From: Zoogloea sp041904905
GTDB lineage: Bacteria > Pseudomonadota > Gammaproteobacteria > Burkholderiales > Rhodocyclaceae
NCBI RefSeq assembly: GCF_041904905.1
Contig: NZ_JAYRMI010000029.1
Span: forward strand, 1-45,769
Direction: 5' to 3'
DNA length: 45,769 bases
A program made the translations under genes and the position numbers. Under the pieces are notes generated by a model that saw only the letters and a program-made list of their open reading frames with translations, was not told the origin of the DNA and searched no databases. Within the stretch, counting starts at the first letter, position 1, and each line of letters opens with the position of its first letter. Positions 1 to 7,779 of the stretch are shown piece by piece.

Positions 1-123
1 GCAAGAACTGGCCGCCCCGGGGGGCGCTGCCGGCGGGGGACTGGCTGTGGGTAAATGGCAAAGGAGGGGGAAAAGGAGGGGCGACGATCGGACGAGGGCG
101 AGCGTCGCCCCCTGCCGGGTCGG
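1..123. other. Left edge, no gene recognised
   Basis: I recognise no gene here. All three plus-strand frames are open for some distance, but none gives a protein I know. A short hairpin, GGGCGA at 96-101 paired with TCGCCC at 105-110, lies just beyond the stop of the minus-strand gene at 124-372. It could help end that transcript, but there is no T-run on the minus strand after it. The tail of a plus-strand gene from outside the window cannot be excluded. Confidence 0.3.
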
Positions 124-372
124 TCAACGACGGTCGCCGGGCGGGGTGGGGCAGGGGCTGGCGACATGCCACGCCACCGGACCGAGCATCCGGTGCAGGC
201 GCGCCGTTTCGGCGGCGCAGCGCTGCTCGCCGGTCTGCCCGAAGACCACGTTCGAGAAGGGCATGCCGACGCTGAGGAGGACGGTGCCGACGAAGGACAG
301 GGTGACCGTCCAGTCCCAGCGACCGGGGGGCGCCCAGAGGGGCTCCGCGGGGCGATGGCTGACTCCACGCAT
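124..372 (-). CDS. Small hypothetical membrane protein (82 aa)
   Basis: I do not recognise the family. The protein has a hydrophobic stretch around residues 20-38 (containing TVTLSFVGTVLLSVGMPF), so one transmembrane helix is likely, followed by a polar tail with one cysteine. The ATG at 372 is chosen because a strong AGGAGGG ribosome binding site lies about 10 bases upstream; a longer in-frame extension would run into the OmpA-like gene. It is the last of four minus-strand genes spaced 25-80 bases apart (BON, DUF883, OmpA-like, this one). It may therefore be co-expressed with these envelope-stress genes. Function unknown. Confidence 0.6.
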   Translation of the reverse strand: MRGVSHRPAEPLWAPPGRWDWTVTLSFVGTVLLSVGMPFSNVVFGQTGEQRCAAETARLHRMLGPVAWHVASPCPTPPGDRR

Positions 373-397
373 GATTCGATCCCTCCTGGCCGCGGGC

Positions 398-1045
398 TTA
401 CTTGCCCGGCTCGCCCACGAAGATCTCGATCCGGCGGTTCTTCGCCCGGCCGGCTTCGGTGGCATTGCTGGCGATGGGTTCCTGCTCGCCGCGCCCGGCC
501 ACGCCCACCCGCGACGCGGCAACGCCACGGTCGACGAGGAAATCCCGGGCGCTCATGGCGCGATCCAGCGACAGGGGGCGATTCACGGCCTCGCCGCCGG
601 TGCTGTCGGTGTGGCCGACGATGCGGATGGCGGTCGCCGGGTTGTCCTTCAAGGTCTGGGCGAAACGGGCGAGGATCGGGCGCATGTCGGGCTTGATGTC
701 GCTGCGGCCTACGTCGAAGGAGATGTCGCTGGGAATCTCCAGCTTGAGCTGGTCGTCGGCGGTGCGGCTGATCTCGACGCCGGTGCCGGCGGTGGCCTGA
801 CTCATGGCCTGGCGCTGGGCCTCCATGCGCTGCGACCAGACGTAGCCGCCGAGGGCGCCCAGGCCTGCCCCGACGGCGGCATCGCGGCCCACCTTGTCAC
901 TGCCGGTGGCCTTGCCGATGAGGGCGCCGCCCACGGCGCCGCCCACGGCGCCCAGGCCGGCGTTGCGCTGGGTATCGGTCATCGTCGTGCAGGCGCCCAG
1001 TCCGAGGACCAGGGCCAGCGCCAGGGGAAGGGTTCGGTGCTTCAT
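398..1045 (-). CDS. OmpA-family outer-membrane lipoprotein (YiaD-like)
   Basis: 215 aa. The N-terminus MKHRTLPLALALVLGLGAC is a lipoprotein signal with lipobox LGAC, so the mature protein should be lipid-anchored through Cys19. Next comes a glycine-zipper segment (GLGAVGGAVGGALIG, then AGLGALGG). The C-terminal half is an OmpA/MotB peptidoglycan-binding domain with the typical motifs FDVGRSDIKP, VGHTDSTGG and LSLDRAMSARDFLVDRGV, ending in NRRIEIFV. This order matches the YiaD family. It probably tethers the outer membrane to peptidoglycan. The ATG at 1045 has an AGGAG site upstream; a longer in-frame start at 1195 would bury the signal peptide. It sits in the minus-strand set headed by the BON gene. 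Confidence 0.92.
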   Translation of the reverse strand: MKHRTLPLALALVLGLGACTTMTDTQRNAGLGAVGGAVGGALIGKATGSDKVGRDAAVGAGLGALGGYVWSQRMEAQRQAMSQATAGTGVEISRTADDQLKLEIPSDISFDVGRSDIKPDMRPILARFAQTLKDNPATAIRIVGHTDSTGGEAVNRPLSLDRAMSARDFLVDRGVAASRVGVAGRGEQEPIASNATEAGRAKNRRIEIFVGEPGK

Positions 1046-1070
1046 CGCGGGGCTCCTGTCGTTGTGTTGG

Positions 1071-1103
1071 GGCACCGGCCCGACGGCTGCCGGGGCCGGT
1101 GCC
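1071..1103 (-). terminator. GC hairpin between DUF883 and OmpA-like genes
   Basis: GGCACCGGCC (1071-1080) is fully complementary to GGCCGGTGCC (1094-1103), giving a 10-bp stem with a 13-base loop. No T-run follows on the minus strand, so it is more likely an attenuator or RNA-stability hairpin than a full terminator. It may tune expression of the downstream lipoprotein gene. Confidence 0.4.
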
Positions 1104-1125
1104 TGCGGGTCATTCACGACCCGGT

Positions 1126-1455
1126 TCAGCGGCGGCGGGTGAGCGCCGCGCCCAGCAGCAGGCCGGCGGCGCCGATCATCGCGGCGGCGCGCCACGGGTT
1201 GCTGCCGATGTAGCGCTCGGCCACGTCCTTCGAGTGGTGCGCGTCGCGGCGGAGCACGCCGGCCGCGTCCTTGGCCGCCGAGCGCAGGTTGTCGATCAGG
1301 CTGGCGGCGGCATCGCGGGTGGCGTCGGCGGCGGCGTCCACCTGGCGGCGGACGCCCGGGATCGCGTCGCGCGCGGTGTCCTGAAGGTCGGTCGCTACCT
1401 GGCGCAGGCTGCCCGGGGTGGCGGTGCTGGCGGGGGTGGATTCGATGGTGTTCAT
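1126..1455 (-). CDS. DUF883 / ElaB-YqjD-type membrane-anchored protein
   Basis: 109 aa. Residues about 15-85 form a long alanine-, aspartate- and arginine-rich amphipathic helix (DLQDTARDAIPGVRRQVDAA onward). This is followed by the conserved family ending YIGSNPWRAAAMIGAAGLLLGAALTRRR, which carries one C-terminal transmembrane helix. The family includes E. coli ElaB and YqjD, inner-membrane proteins linked to stationary phase and ribosome association. The ATG at 1455 has a GGAG site upstream; the longer reading to 1506 is less likely. The gene lies 74 bases after the BON gene and 80 bases before the OmpA-like gene, in one probable operon. Confidence 0.85.
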   Translation of the reverse strand: MNTIESTPASTATPGSLRQVATDLQDTARDAIPGVRRQVDAAADATRDAAASLIDNLRSAAKDAAGVLRRDAHHSKDVAERYIGSNPWRAAAMIGAAGLLLGAALTRRR

Positions 1456-1488
1456 GGCGATCTCCTGTCGGGGTTGTGGGGGCTTGGG

Positions 1489-1518
1489 GCCCGCCGCCGG
1501 CGACATGGCCGGGCGGGC
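1489..1518 (-). terminator. Hairpin after the BON gene
   Basis: GCCCGCC (1489-1495) pairs with GGCGGGC (1512-1518), with further GC pairing in the loop. It lies between the BON stop and the DUF883 start. There is no T-run, so read-through into the operon is likely. Confidence 0.35.
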
Positions 1519-1529
1519 TCAGGTCACGC

Positions 1530-1868
1530 TCAGTTGGCGCGGACGATGATGTCGTTCTTCACCGACTTGACGCCGGGCACCGTCCTGGCGATCTCTTCGG
1601 CGCGCACCTTCTCGGTGTTGGACGGGGTGAAGCCGGAGAGCTGGACGACACCGTTCTTGGTTTCGACGCCGATCGCCGTCACCCGGACCGACTTGTCTTC
1701 GGCATGCTTGGCCTTGATGTTCGCGGTGATCGAGGCGTCGTCGACGTACTGCGCGGCGGCAGATTTGTCGGTCTTCTCGGTGTGCGCCTTCTCGGCGGCA
1801 TACACCGAGGAGGCGGTGGCGAGGGCCAGCAGGCTGGCGACGAGGATTCGGGTGACGGGCTTGCTCAT
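1530..1868 (-). CDS. Periplasmic BON-domain protein
   Basis: 112 aa. A signal peptide (MSKPVTRILVASLLALATASSVYAAE, probable cleavage after YAA) precedes a short linker and one BON domain starting at QYVDDASITANIKAKHAED. The domain continues with GVETKNGVVQLSGF and ends PGVKSVKNDIIVR, the usual OsmY-type pattern. BON proteins are periplasmic and are induced by osmotic or envelope stress in other bacteria. The start at 1868 has an AGGAGA site. The promoter upstream is one of the shared-motif promoters (1947-2005). A paralogue with the same layout lies at 21316-21627, and the two promoters share the 15-mer TGTCGGACAGAACGG. Confidence 0.92.
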   Translation of the reverse strand: MSKPVTRILVASLLALATASSVYAAEKAHTEKTDKSAAAQYVDDASITANIKAKHAEDKSVRVTAIGVETKNGVVQLSGFTPSNTEKVRAEEIARTVPGVKSVKNDIIVRAN

Positions 1869-1946
1869 GGCGTTCTCCTGAAGTTCTGGGGGTTTCTGGA
1901 AGCACGTCTGTCGTTTGAAGGCTGACGTCCGCGTTTCCATGGTTTC

Positions 1947-2005
1947 ACTTTATGCGTGGGGCTGGGGCCGTTCTGTCCGACAAGCGCCGAATGCGATGTA
2001 GGAAT
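1947..2005 (-). promoter_or_regulatory. Shared-motif promoter, site 1 (BON operon)
   Basis: Read on the minus strand: ATTCCTACA (2005-1997), TCG, CATTCGG (1993-1987), CGCT, TGTCGGACA (1982-1974), 21 bases, then -10 TAAAGT (1952-1947). The first base of the distal box is 53 bases from the -10. The -10 is about 79 bases before the BON start codon. There is no good -35, which fits an activator-dependent promoter. The same layout recurs at seven other places in this window. Confidence 0.65.
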
Positions 2006-2104
2006 CGACCGTCGACCGCGTGGGAGCGGCAGGCCGGACGCGCGGCGCGTCGGGCGGGCCAGGCGTGGCGGCTGGCGGGTTGCGCCATGCCCTGCTGAAG
2101 GAGG

Positions 2105-2162
2105 ATTCCGACATCGGGCTCGTCCGGCACCGACACCGGCGCCGGTCGGGCGTGAATAAGAT
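2105..2162 (+). promoter_or_regulatory. Shared-motif promoter, site 2 (AsmA gene)
   Basis: ATTCCGACA (2105-2113, 8 of 9 to the BON site), three bases, a weak second box GGCTCGT (2117-2123), then CACCGACAC (2128-2136) with the CGAC core, and -10 TAAGAT (2157-2162). The distal box starts exactly 52 bases before the -10. Together with site 1 it fills the 324-base divergent intergenic region 1869-2192. Confidence 0.5.
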
Positions 2163-2192
2163 GTAACCAGCCAACGTCTCGCCTCACCGACC

Positions 2193-4103
2193 ATGCCCTC
2201 AGCCATCCCCCCTGCCACGCGCCGCCAGCGACGCCTGCGCACCGCCGCAGCGGCCCTCGCCGTCGTTGGGCTCGGCGTCGCCCTGTTCGACTGGAACCTG
2301 CTGCGCCGGCCGATCGAGCACATCGTGAGCGAGCGCCTGGAGCGGCGCTTCCGGATCGCCGGGCCGCTCTCGGTCCGGCCGTGGAGCCTGCACCCGAGCG
2401 TCAGCGCCGACGGGCTGTCGGTGGCGAATGTCAGCGGGGGCAAGGTGCCCCAGCTGGCCGCCGTCGGAAGGCTGAGTTTCTCCGTCGACCTGCCCGCCCT
2501 GCTGCGGGGCGAGTGGGTGCTGGACGGCATCGCGCTGGACGGCGCCGACATCCACCTTGAAGAAGACGCCGACGGCAAAGGCAACTGGCTGCTCGGCAAG
2601 GACTCCGGCGGCAGCGCACCGGCGCTGCGCCTGGGCACGATCCGCATCCGCGATAGCGTGCTCTCCGTCCGTCTGCCCTCGCGCCGCACCGACCTGCAGT
2701 TGCGCGTCGCCAGCGACGACACCGGCGGCGCGCTGCGCTTCAGCGCCACCGGGCGCTGGCAGGGCGAGGCCCTCGACATCCGCGGCAAGGCGGGCAGCGT
2801 CGAGGGCTATCTCGACGGCGCCAAGCCCTATCCGGTGGAGGCCGGCGGCAGCATCGGCGCCACCCGCTTCAGCGTGGCCGGCAGCGGCGCGAACCTGCCG
2901 GACCTCGACGGGCTGGACATCCGCTTCACGCTTTCCGGCCCCAGCCTCGCGCCGCTCTACGCCCTGACCGGCGTGCCGCTGCCCGCCACCCCGCCCTATC
3001 GGCTCGCCGGGCACCTGGTGCACAGCGGCCAGCGCTGGCAGTTCGACGACCTGGACGGCCTGGTCGGTTCGAGCGACCTGCGCGGCACCTTCACGGTCGA
3101 TCGCGGCACCCAGCCCCAGCGGCTGGAAGGGCGCCTGCGCTCGCGCCGCCTGGATCTGTCGGACCTGTCGGGCTTCATCGGCGCCCGCGCCACGTCGGGG
3201 CAGGAGATCGCGCCTCGGCCGGGCAAGGTGCTGCCGTCCCGCGCCCTTGGCTTCGAGAAGATCGCGGCGGCCAATGTGGATGTGGATTTCGCCATCGACG
3301 ACATCCGCAACACCGGCCTGCCCCTGGAGGCGGCGGAAGGCCATCTGCGCATCGACGACCGTCGCGTCACCCTGGCGCCCCTGCGGCTGGGGCTCGCCAA
3401 GGGCAAGGTGGATGGGCGGCTGGAACTCGACGCCCGCAGCCAGCCCGCCAAGGCCGTGCTGGATGTGCGCGCCACCCGGCTGCACCTGCGCGAGTTGTTG
3501 CCCGGCACCGAATCGCGCAACTTCACCTCGGGGCACCTGGGCGGCCGGGCCAGACTCGCCATGCGGGGCCGGTCGGTGGCCGAGCTGCTGGGCAGCGCCG
3601 ACGGCGAGGTGGCGCTGGCGATGACCGGTGGCAGCACCAACCGCCTGCTGGTGCGGCTGGCCAACCTGGACGTGGCCAATGCCTTGATCGCCTGGCTGTC
3701 GGGCGGCCAGAGGGAGGACATCCGCTGCCTGGTGGGCGACATGACGGCCAGCGGCGGCGTGCTCAAGCCGCGCACCCTCGTGCTCGACACGACCCGCAGC
3801 CGGGTGATCGGCCAGGGCACGATCAGCCTACGCGACGAGCAGTTCGACCTGCATCTGCGGACCGAGCCGAAGGACGGCAGCCTGCTGGCCCTGCGCGGGC
3901 CGCTGTATCTCGGCGGCAGCTTTGCCGCGCCGGTCGTCCGGCCCGAGCCGATCCCCCTGGGGTCGCGGATCGCGGGGGCGGTGGCGCTGGGGCTGATCTC
4001 TCCGCCCCTGGCCCTGCTTGCCCTCGTCGAGACCGGCGGCGCGGAAGACACGCCCTGCGCCACCCTCCTCGCCCGCCGCCGGGCGACGCCGGCCAAGCCC
4101 TGA
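2193..4103 (+). CDS. AsmA-family envelope protein
   Basis: 636 aa. An N-terminal membrane anchor (about residues 18-35, AAAALAVVGLGVALFDWNLL) is followed by a long beta-rich periplasmic region of AsmA type. Typical features are the N-terminal 'F..RPLSVRPWSLHPSVSADGLSVAN' pattern and a C-terminal AsmA segment (around residues 440-600) with ELLGSADGEVALAMTGGSTN and SRVIGQGTISLRDEQFDL. AsmA-like proteins belong to the bridge-like group proposed to move phospholipids between inner and outer membranes. The gene stands alone, divergent from the BON operon, and ends before a strong bidirectional hairpin. Its promoter carries the shared stress motif. The ATG at 2193 has no strong ribosome site but fits the membrane anchor. 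Confidence 0.88.
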   Translation: MPSAIPPATRRQRRLRTAAAALAVVGLGVALFDWNLLRRPIEHIVSERLERRFRIAGPLSVRPWSLHPSVSADGLSVANVSGGKVPQLAAVGRLSFSVDLPALLRGEWVLDGIALDGADIHLEEDADGKGNWLLGKDSGGSAPALRLGTIRIRDSVLSVRLPSRRTDLQLRVASDDTGGALRFSATGRWQGEALDIRGKAGSVEGYLDGAKPYPVEAGGSIGATRFSVAGSGANLPDLDGLDIRFTLSGPSLAPLYALTGVPLPATPPYRLAGHLVHSGQRWQFDDLDGLVGSSDLRGTFTVDRGTQPQRLEGRLRSRRLDLSDLSGFIGARATSGQEIAPRPGKVLPSRALGFEKIAAANVDVDFAIDDIRNTGLPLEAAEGHLRIDDRRVTLAPLRLGLAKGKVDGRLELDARSQPAKAVLDVRATRLHLRELLPGTESRNFTSGHLGGRARLAMRGRSVAELLGSADGEVALAMTGGSTNRLLVRLANLDVANALIAWLSGGQREDIRCLVGDMTASGGVLKPRTLVLDTTRSRVIGQGTISLRDEQFDLHLRTEPKDGSLLALRGPLYLGGSFAAPVVRPEPIPLGSRIAGAVALGLISPPLALLALVETGGAEDTPCATLLARRRATPAKP

Positions 4104-4147
4104 AGCTTGCCCAGGCTGCCCGCGCGGAAACCCGCCGGGCACGCAAG

Positions 4148-4183
4148 AAGTCGGGGGCAGACCTTTCGATCTGCCCCCGACTT
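4148..4183. terminator. Bidirectional terminator between AsmA and DUF1328 genes
   Basis: A perfect 14-bp stem, 4148-4161 against 4170-4183 (core GTCGGGGGCAGA / TCTGCCCCCGAC), with an 8-base loop, flanked by A and T residues. It sits between two convergent stops (4103 plus, 4203 minus) and can serve both transcripts. Confidence 0.85.
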
Positions 4184-4202
4184 TCCTCGGCTGGCGGCGG
4201 GC

Positions 4203-4370
4203 TTATCCCTTGCCGCGTACGCCGTTGAAGATGAAACTCACGATGGCGAGGATCAGGAAGATGAAGAAGAGGGTCTTCGCGATTCCCACCGCACCCGCGG
4301 CGATCCCGCCAAAGCCGAAAACGGCGGCGATCAGCGCGATCACGAAGAAGACGACGGCGTAGTGCAGCAT
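4203..4370 (-). CDS. DUF1328 / YtjA-type small membrane protein
   Basis: 55 aa, starting MLHYAVVFFVIALIAAVFGF and ending FNGVRGKG. It has two hydrophobic helices separated by a GGIAAGAVGIAK turn, the classic DUF1328 fold. Function is unknown in the family. The start is supported by an AGGAG site about 7 bases upstream. It lies 41 bases after the CsbD gene, probably on the same transcript. A second copy (15701-15868) matches it at about 42 of 55 residues. Both copies are in transcription units with the shared promoter motif. Confidence 0.9.
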   Translation of the reverse strand: MLHYAVVFFVIALIAAVFGFGGIAAGAVGIAKTLFFIFLILAIVSFIFNGVRGKG

Positions 4371-4411
4371 GGCGGTTCTCCTGGGTTCAGGTTGAGGTCA
4401 GGGCGCGACGA

Positions 4412-4615
4412 TCAGGCGTCGAACGTCTTTTCCCATTCCTTGACGTGCTTCTCGGCCTCGTCCTTGGTGATGCCGTAGCGCTCCTGGATCTTGCCGGCCA
4501 GCATTTCGCGCTTGCCTTCGATCACGTCGATGTCGTCGTCGGTGAGCTTGCCCCACTGTTCCTTGAGCTTGCCCTTGAGTTGCTTCCAGTTGCCTTCGAT
4601 GATGTCGCGGTTCAT
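4412..4615 (-). CDS. CsbD-family general-stress protein
   Basis: 67 aa. MNRDIIEGNWKQLKGKLKEQ matches the CsbD opening, followed by WGKLTDDDIDVIEGKREMLAGKIQERYGITKDEAEKHVKEWEK, covering the whole family length. CsbD-like proteins are small, soluble, charged and abundant under stress in many bacteria (sigma-B regulon in Bacillus); their molecular role is unclear. The start at 4615 has a GGAGAAG site. It is the first gene of a two-gene unit with DUF1328, behind shared-motif promoter site 3. Confidence 0.95.
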   Translation of the reverse strand: MNRDIIEGNWKQLKGKLKEQWGKLTDDDIDVIEGKREMLAGKIQERYGITKDEAEKHVKEWEKTFDA

Positions 4616-4697
4616 GGTGCTTCTCCTTTTCGGGTTGATCTGCGATTCCGGGCTGCGGCCCTGTTTCGCGGCGATGCAGTGGTTTCTGCATGGTTCT

Positions 4698-4777
4698 ACT
4701 TTAGCGGGGCGCGTTTTCCCGGGCAGTCGGCCCCATCCGAATGGAATGTGAGAATGCGCTGACGGCCGTGTGGGAAT
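4698..4777 (-). promoter_or_regulatory. Shared-motif promoter, site 3 (CsbD-DUF1328)
   Basis: Minus-strand order: an extra distal box ATTCCCACA (4777-4769), 13 bases, ATTCTCACA (4755-4747), TTC, CATTCGG (4743-4737), a region with the CGAC core (GGCCGACTG, 4732-4724), then -10 TAAAGT (4703-4698). The inner box starts 52 bases before the -10, as at the other sites. The extra box is exactly 22 bases (two helical turns) further out. Confidence 0.6.
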
Positions 4778-4870
4778 CCTGAGAAGGCAGATGGCCTGCC
4801 CGATGCAGGACACCGGACAGGCCATCGGGGGGATCGCCGGGTGGGCCGGCTTCGTTTGCGCCGCGGCGGG

Positions 4871-6616
4871 TCAGACCACCGCCACCGCCGGCGCCGGGGT
4901 GTCGGCGTCGTTCCGCCGCCGGAATTCGTCGGGCGTCAGCAGACGCCAGCCGCCATCGCCGGTGAGTTCGAGCACCTGGGTGTGGTAGGTGAGCAGGGAT
5001 TCCCGGTGGGCGATGCTCACGATGGTGGTGTTGCGCTCGCGCAGGCGACGGTAGAGCAGGGCTTCGTTGGCGCTGTCGAGGGCGCTGGTGGCCTCGTCGA
5101 GAATGGCCACCCGGGGGTTGATGAGGAGGAGCCGGGCAAAGGCCAGCCGCTGCTGCTCGCCGATGGAGAGCACCCGCGACCAGTCGAGTTCCCGGTCGAG
5201 TCCGCCACAGCGCTGGATCAGCCCGCCAAGTTGCACGGCGTCCAGCGCCTCGGCGAGCTGGGCGTCGTCCACGTCCCGGCTGGGCCGCGGATAGAGCAAC
5301 TGGCTGCGCAGGCTGCCGATCTGCATGTAGGGCCGCTGGGGCAGGAACAGGGTGTCGATGTCGGGCGGGCGCTGGATCTCGCCTTCGCCGCTGTTCCAGA
5401 GGCCCGAGATCGCCCGCAGCAGCGAGCTTTTGCCGCAGCCGCTGGGGCCGACGATGAGCAGCCCGCCGCCGGTGGGCAGCTCGAAGCTGAGGTCGGTGAC
5501 CAGGGTCTGCTCGCCCTGGGGCGTCTCGACGGTGACGTGGCGGGCGGCGAGGGTGCTGCCGTCGCGGCTGCGGATGCGGCGCCCGGACGGGCCGGCGCCC
5601 GGCTCCGATTCGAGCGCCCGGGCCAGGGTGTCGAGCCGGTCGATGCCGGCGGTGAAGCGGCTGAGGCTCTCGAAGTTCTCGACGATCAACGAGACCGCAC
5701 TGAGCACCACCGCAAACGCGCCGGCGGCCTGGATCGCGCGCCCGACCTCGACCTCGCCCGAGAGCACGGCGTCGGCGATGATGATGCTCGGCAGGACGAC
5801 CGTGAGCTGGCTGTACGCCTGCTGGAAGAAGTTGAGACCGAACTGCTTGCGGATCAACCTGCGGTAGTTGGCGTAAGCCGCGGCGAACGTCCCCTTGATC
5901 TGCTGGAGTTCGGGCGCCTCGCCCCCATAGAACGCGATGGATTCGGCGTTCTCGCGCACCCGCACGAGGCCGTAGCGCAGGTTGGCCTCGCGCCGCAGCT
6001 GCAGAAAGTTGAGCCGCATCAGCGGCATGCCGAACACGCCAACGGCGAGCGCGGTGCCGACGGTGGCGTAGGCCGCGAGGAAATACACCAGCTTGGGCGA
6101 GATCGACCACAGCACATTGCTGAAAGCCACCAGCTGCATCAGCGAGCCGATGAAGATCAGCAGGAAGTAGAGCGAGCGCTGGGTGAAGACATTCACGTCC
6201 TCGGCGATGCGCTGGTCGGGGTTGTCGATCTCGTCGCCGATGCCCAGCCGGTAATACCGGCGCCGGGCGAAGTAGCGGCCAAGGAGGCTGTAGGTGAGCC
6301 AGCGCCGCCAGTGGATGCCCATGTAGTCGCGGGCGTAGTAGTACAGGGCGTGCACCGGCACGAAGACCGCCAGCACCAGCAGGCAGGTGCGGATCGCCGT
6401 CCAGAAGCGATCCCGGTCGCCGCCGGCGAGGGCTGAGGTGAACTCGCCGGTCTGGGCGTTGAGCATCACCGCGAGGCGGGTTTCGGCCAGCATCAGCAAC
6501 ACCAGCACGAGGAGCAGGCCCCACGCCCGCAGGCGCTGCTCGCCCCGCCAGTAGGGCGAGGCGATGGCCCAGAAGCGGCGCCAGAGATGCTGGGAGAACA
6601 GGGAGACGGGTTTCAT
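4871..6616 (-). CDS. YddA/BacA-type ABC transporter, fused permease-ATPase
   Basis: 581 aa. The N-terminal half is a membrane domain of the SbmA/BacA-like ABC class, with helices around residues 32-52, 75-95, 150-170, 178-200 and 270-315 and a conserved YYYARDYMGIHWRRWLT loop. The C-terminal half is an ATPase: Walker A GPSGCGKSS at 390-398, signature LSIGEQQR at 484-491, Walker B VAILDEATSALD at about 503-514. Length and layout match E. coli YddA and Mycobacterium Rv1819c. Relatives export or import peptides, vitamin B12 or very-long-chain lipids; the substrate here is unknown. It lies 51 bases downstream of the zinc-peptidase gene and may be in the same unit. Confidence 0.9.
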   Translation of the reverse strand: MKPVSLFSQHLWRRFWAIASPYWRGEQRLRAWGLLLVLVLLMLAETRLAVMLNAQTGEFTSALAGGDRDRFWTAIRTCLLVLAVFVPVHALYYYARDYMGIHWRRWLTYSLLGRYFARRRYYRLGIGDEIDNPDQRIAEDVNVFTQRSLYFLLIFIGSLMQLVAFSNVLWSISPKLVYFLAAYATVGTALAVGVFGMPLMRLNFLQLRREANLRYGLVRVRENAESIAFYGGEAPELQQIKGTFAAAYANYRRLIRKQFGLNFFQQAYSQLTVVLPSIIIADAVLSGEVEVGRAIQAAGAFAVVLSAVSLIVENFESLSRFTAGIDRLDTLARALESEPGAGPSGRRIRSRDGSTLAARHVTVETPQGEQTLVTDLSFELPTGGGLLIVGPSGCGKSSLLRAISGLWNSGEGEIQRPPDIDTLFLPQRPYMQIGSLRSQLLYPRPSRDVDDAQLAEALDAVQLGGLIQRCGGLDRELDWSRVLSIGEQQRLAFARLLLINPRVAILDEATSALDSANEALLYRRLRERNTTIVSIAHRESLLTYHTQVLELTGDGGWRLLTPDEFRRRNDADTPAPAVAVV

Positions 6617-6667
6617 CGCATCCTCACTATCGGGCGCCGCCGGGCGGTCAGGCGTCGATTCGGAACT

Positions 6668-7759
6668 TCATTCCCGCGGCGCGGGGGGCCAGTCGCGCCA
6701 GGCCACGCCGTGGGCACTGCGCACCACCTCGTCCACAAAGGCCAGCTTGTCGAGAACCGGGTCGGGCAGCACGAAGGGGTAGCTGTCGCCGTGGCCCAGG
6801 CTGCGGCTCATGCTGTTGAGAAAGCGCGAGAGCGGCAGCCACGCGCAGCTCAGGCGCTCCCGGAAGGGCTTGCCGGCCGACGCGCCCGGGTCGGCGCCGG
6901 CCGGGCCGTCGGCGCCATCGTTCAAGTGGAGCCCCCAGTGGTCGGCGGTTTCCAGCGCATCGACCACGTGCAGGTAGTGGGCCCAGGTCTCGGCCCAGTC
7001 TTCCCAGGGGTGGGACGCGGCATAGGCGCTGATGAAATGCGCCGGCCAGTCGGGGCGGGGGCCGTCCTTGTAGTGCGTATCGAGCGCCGTGGCGTAGTCG
7101 GCGCGCTCATCGCCGAAGAGGGCGCGGTACGGCTCGAGCCAGCCGCCTTGGGCCACCAGCGCATCCCAGTAGTAGTGGCCGATCTCGTGGCGGAAGTGCC
7201 CCAGCAGGCTGCGGTAGGGCTCGCCCATCGCCGTGCGGCGGGCCTCGCGTTCGGCGTCGTCGGCCTCGGCGATGTTGACGGTGATGCAGCCGCTGTCGTG
7301 GCCGGTGAGCACCGGCTCGCCACCTTCGACGGCTTCGAGGAACCGGAAGCGCAGGCCGCGCTCCGGGTCCTCGGCGAGGCCCGGCCGATCCAGGCCCAGG
7401 GTATCGAGGGCGTAGTAGAGGCGCCGTTTGGCCGCCTCCAGGCGCGCCCAGTAAAGGGCGTTGTCGGGCTTCTCCAGGGTGGGGATCACCTCGGTCTGCC
7501 GGCAGCAGGCGCACAGCGCCGACGGGTCGTCGGCGGCCACCATCCAGTTGCAGACCTGCGGGCCGGTGTAGTTGGCGCAGGGCTTCCACTGACCTTCGAC
7601 GGCGTTGCCCAGCGCCTTCCAGGGGCCTGCCGGCGTGACTTCGAAGGCGGCCATGGCGGCCTCGGAGGGCAGGTAGCCCAGCGCCGCCCCGCAGGCCGCG
7701 CAGGCGGTGTTCTCGAAGTAGACCGGGTGGTCACATTGGCTGCAGCGGAATGTCTTCAT
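6668..7759 (-). CDS. Putative zinc metallopeptidase with N-terminal zinc ribbon
   Basis: 363 aa. The N-terminus carries a zinc ribbon (C6-x2-C9, C20-x2-C23), then a second Cys-rich patch (C61, C70, C83, C85, C86). The catalytic motif HEIGH is at residues 191-195, within GHFRHEIGHYYWDALV. A later acidic stretch (SHPWEDWAETWAHYLHV) probably supplies the third zinc ligand and general acid or base. This matches the 'putative zinc-binding metallopeptidase' family with zinc ribbon. Substrate unknown. The gene follows the Crp/Fnr regulator by 20 bases and precedes the ABC exporter, so the three may share a transcript. Confidence 0.88.
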   Translation of the reverse strand: MKTFRCSQCDHPVYFENTACAACGAALGYLPSEAAMAAFEVTPAGPWKALGNAVEGQWKPCANYTGPQVCNWMVAADDPSALCACCRQTEVIPTLEKPDNALYWARLEAAKRRLYYALDTLGLDRPGLAEDPERGLRFRFLEAVEGGEPVLTGHDSGCITVNIAEADDAEREARRTAMGEPYRSLLGHFRHEIGHYYWDALVAQGGWLEPYRALFGDERADYATALDTHYKDGPRPDWPAHFISAYAASHPWEDWAETWAHYLHVVDALETADHWGLHLNDGADGPAGADPGASAGKPFRERLSCAWLPLSRFLNSMSRSLGHGDSYPFVLPDPVLDKLAFVDEVVRSAHGVAWRDWPPAPRE

Positions 7760-7779
7760 GGTGGGGAGCGCCTGGGTGG

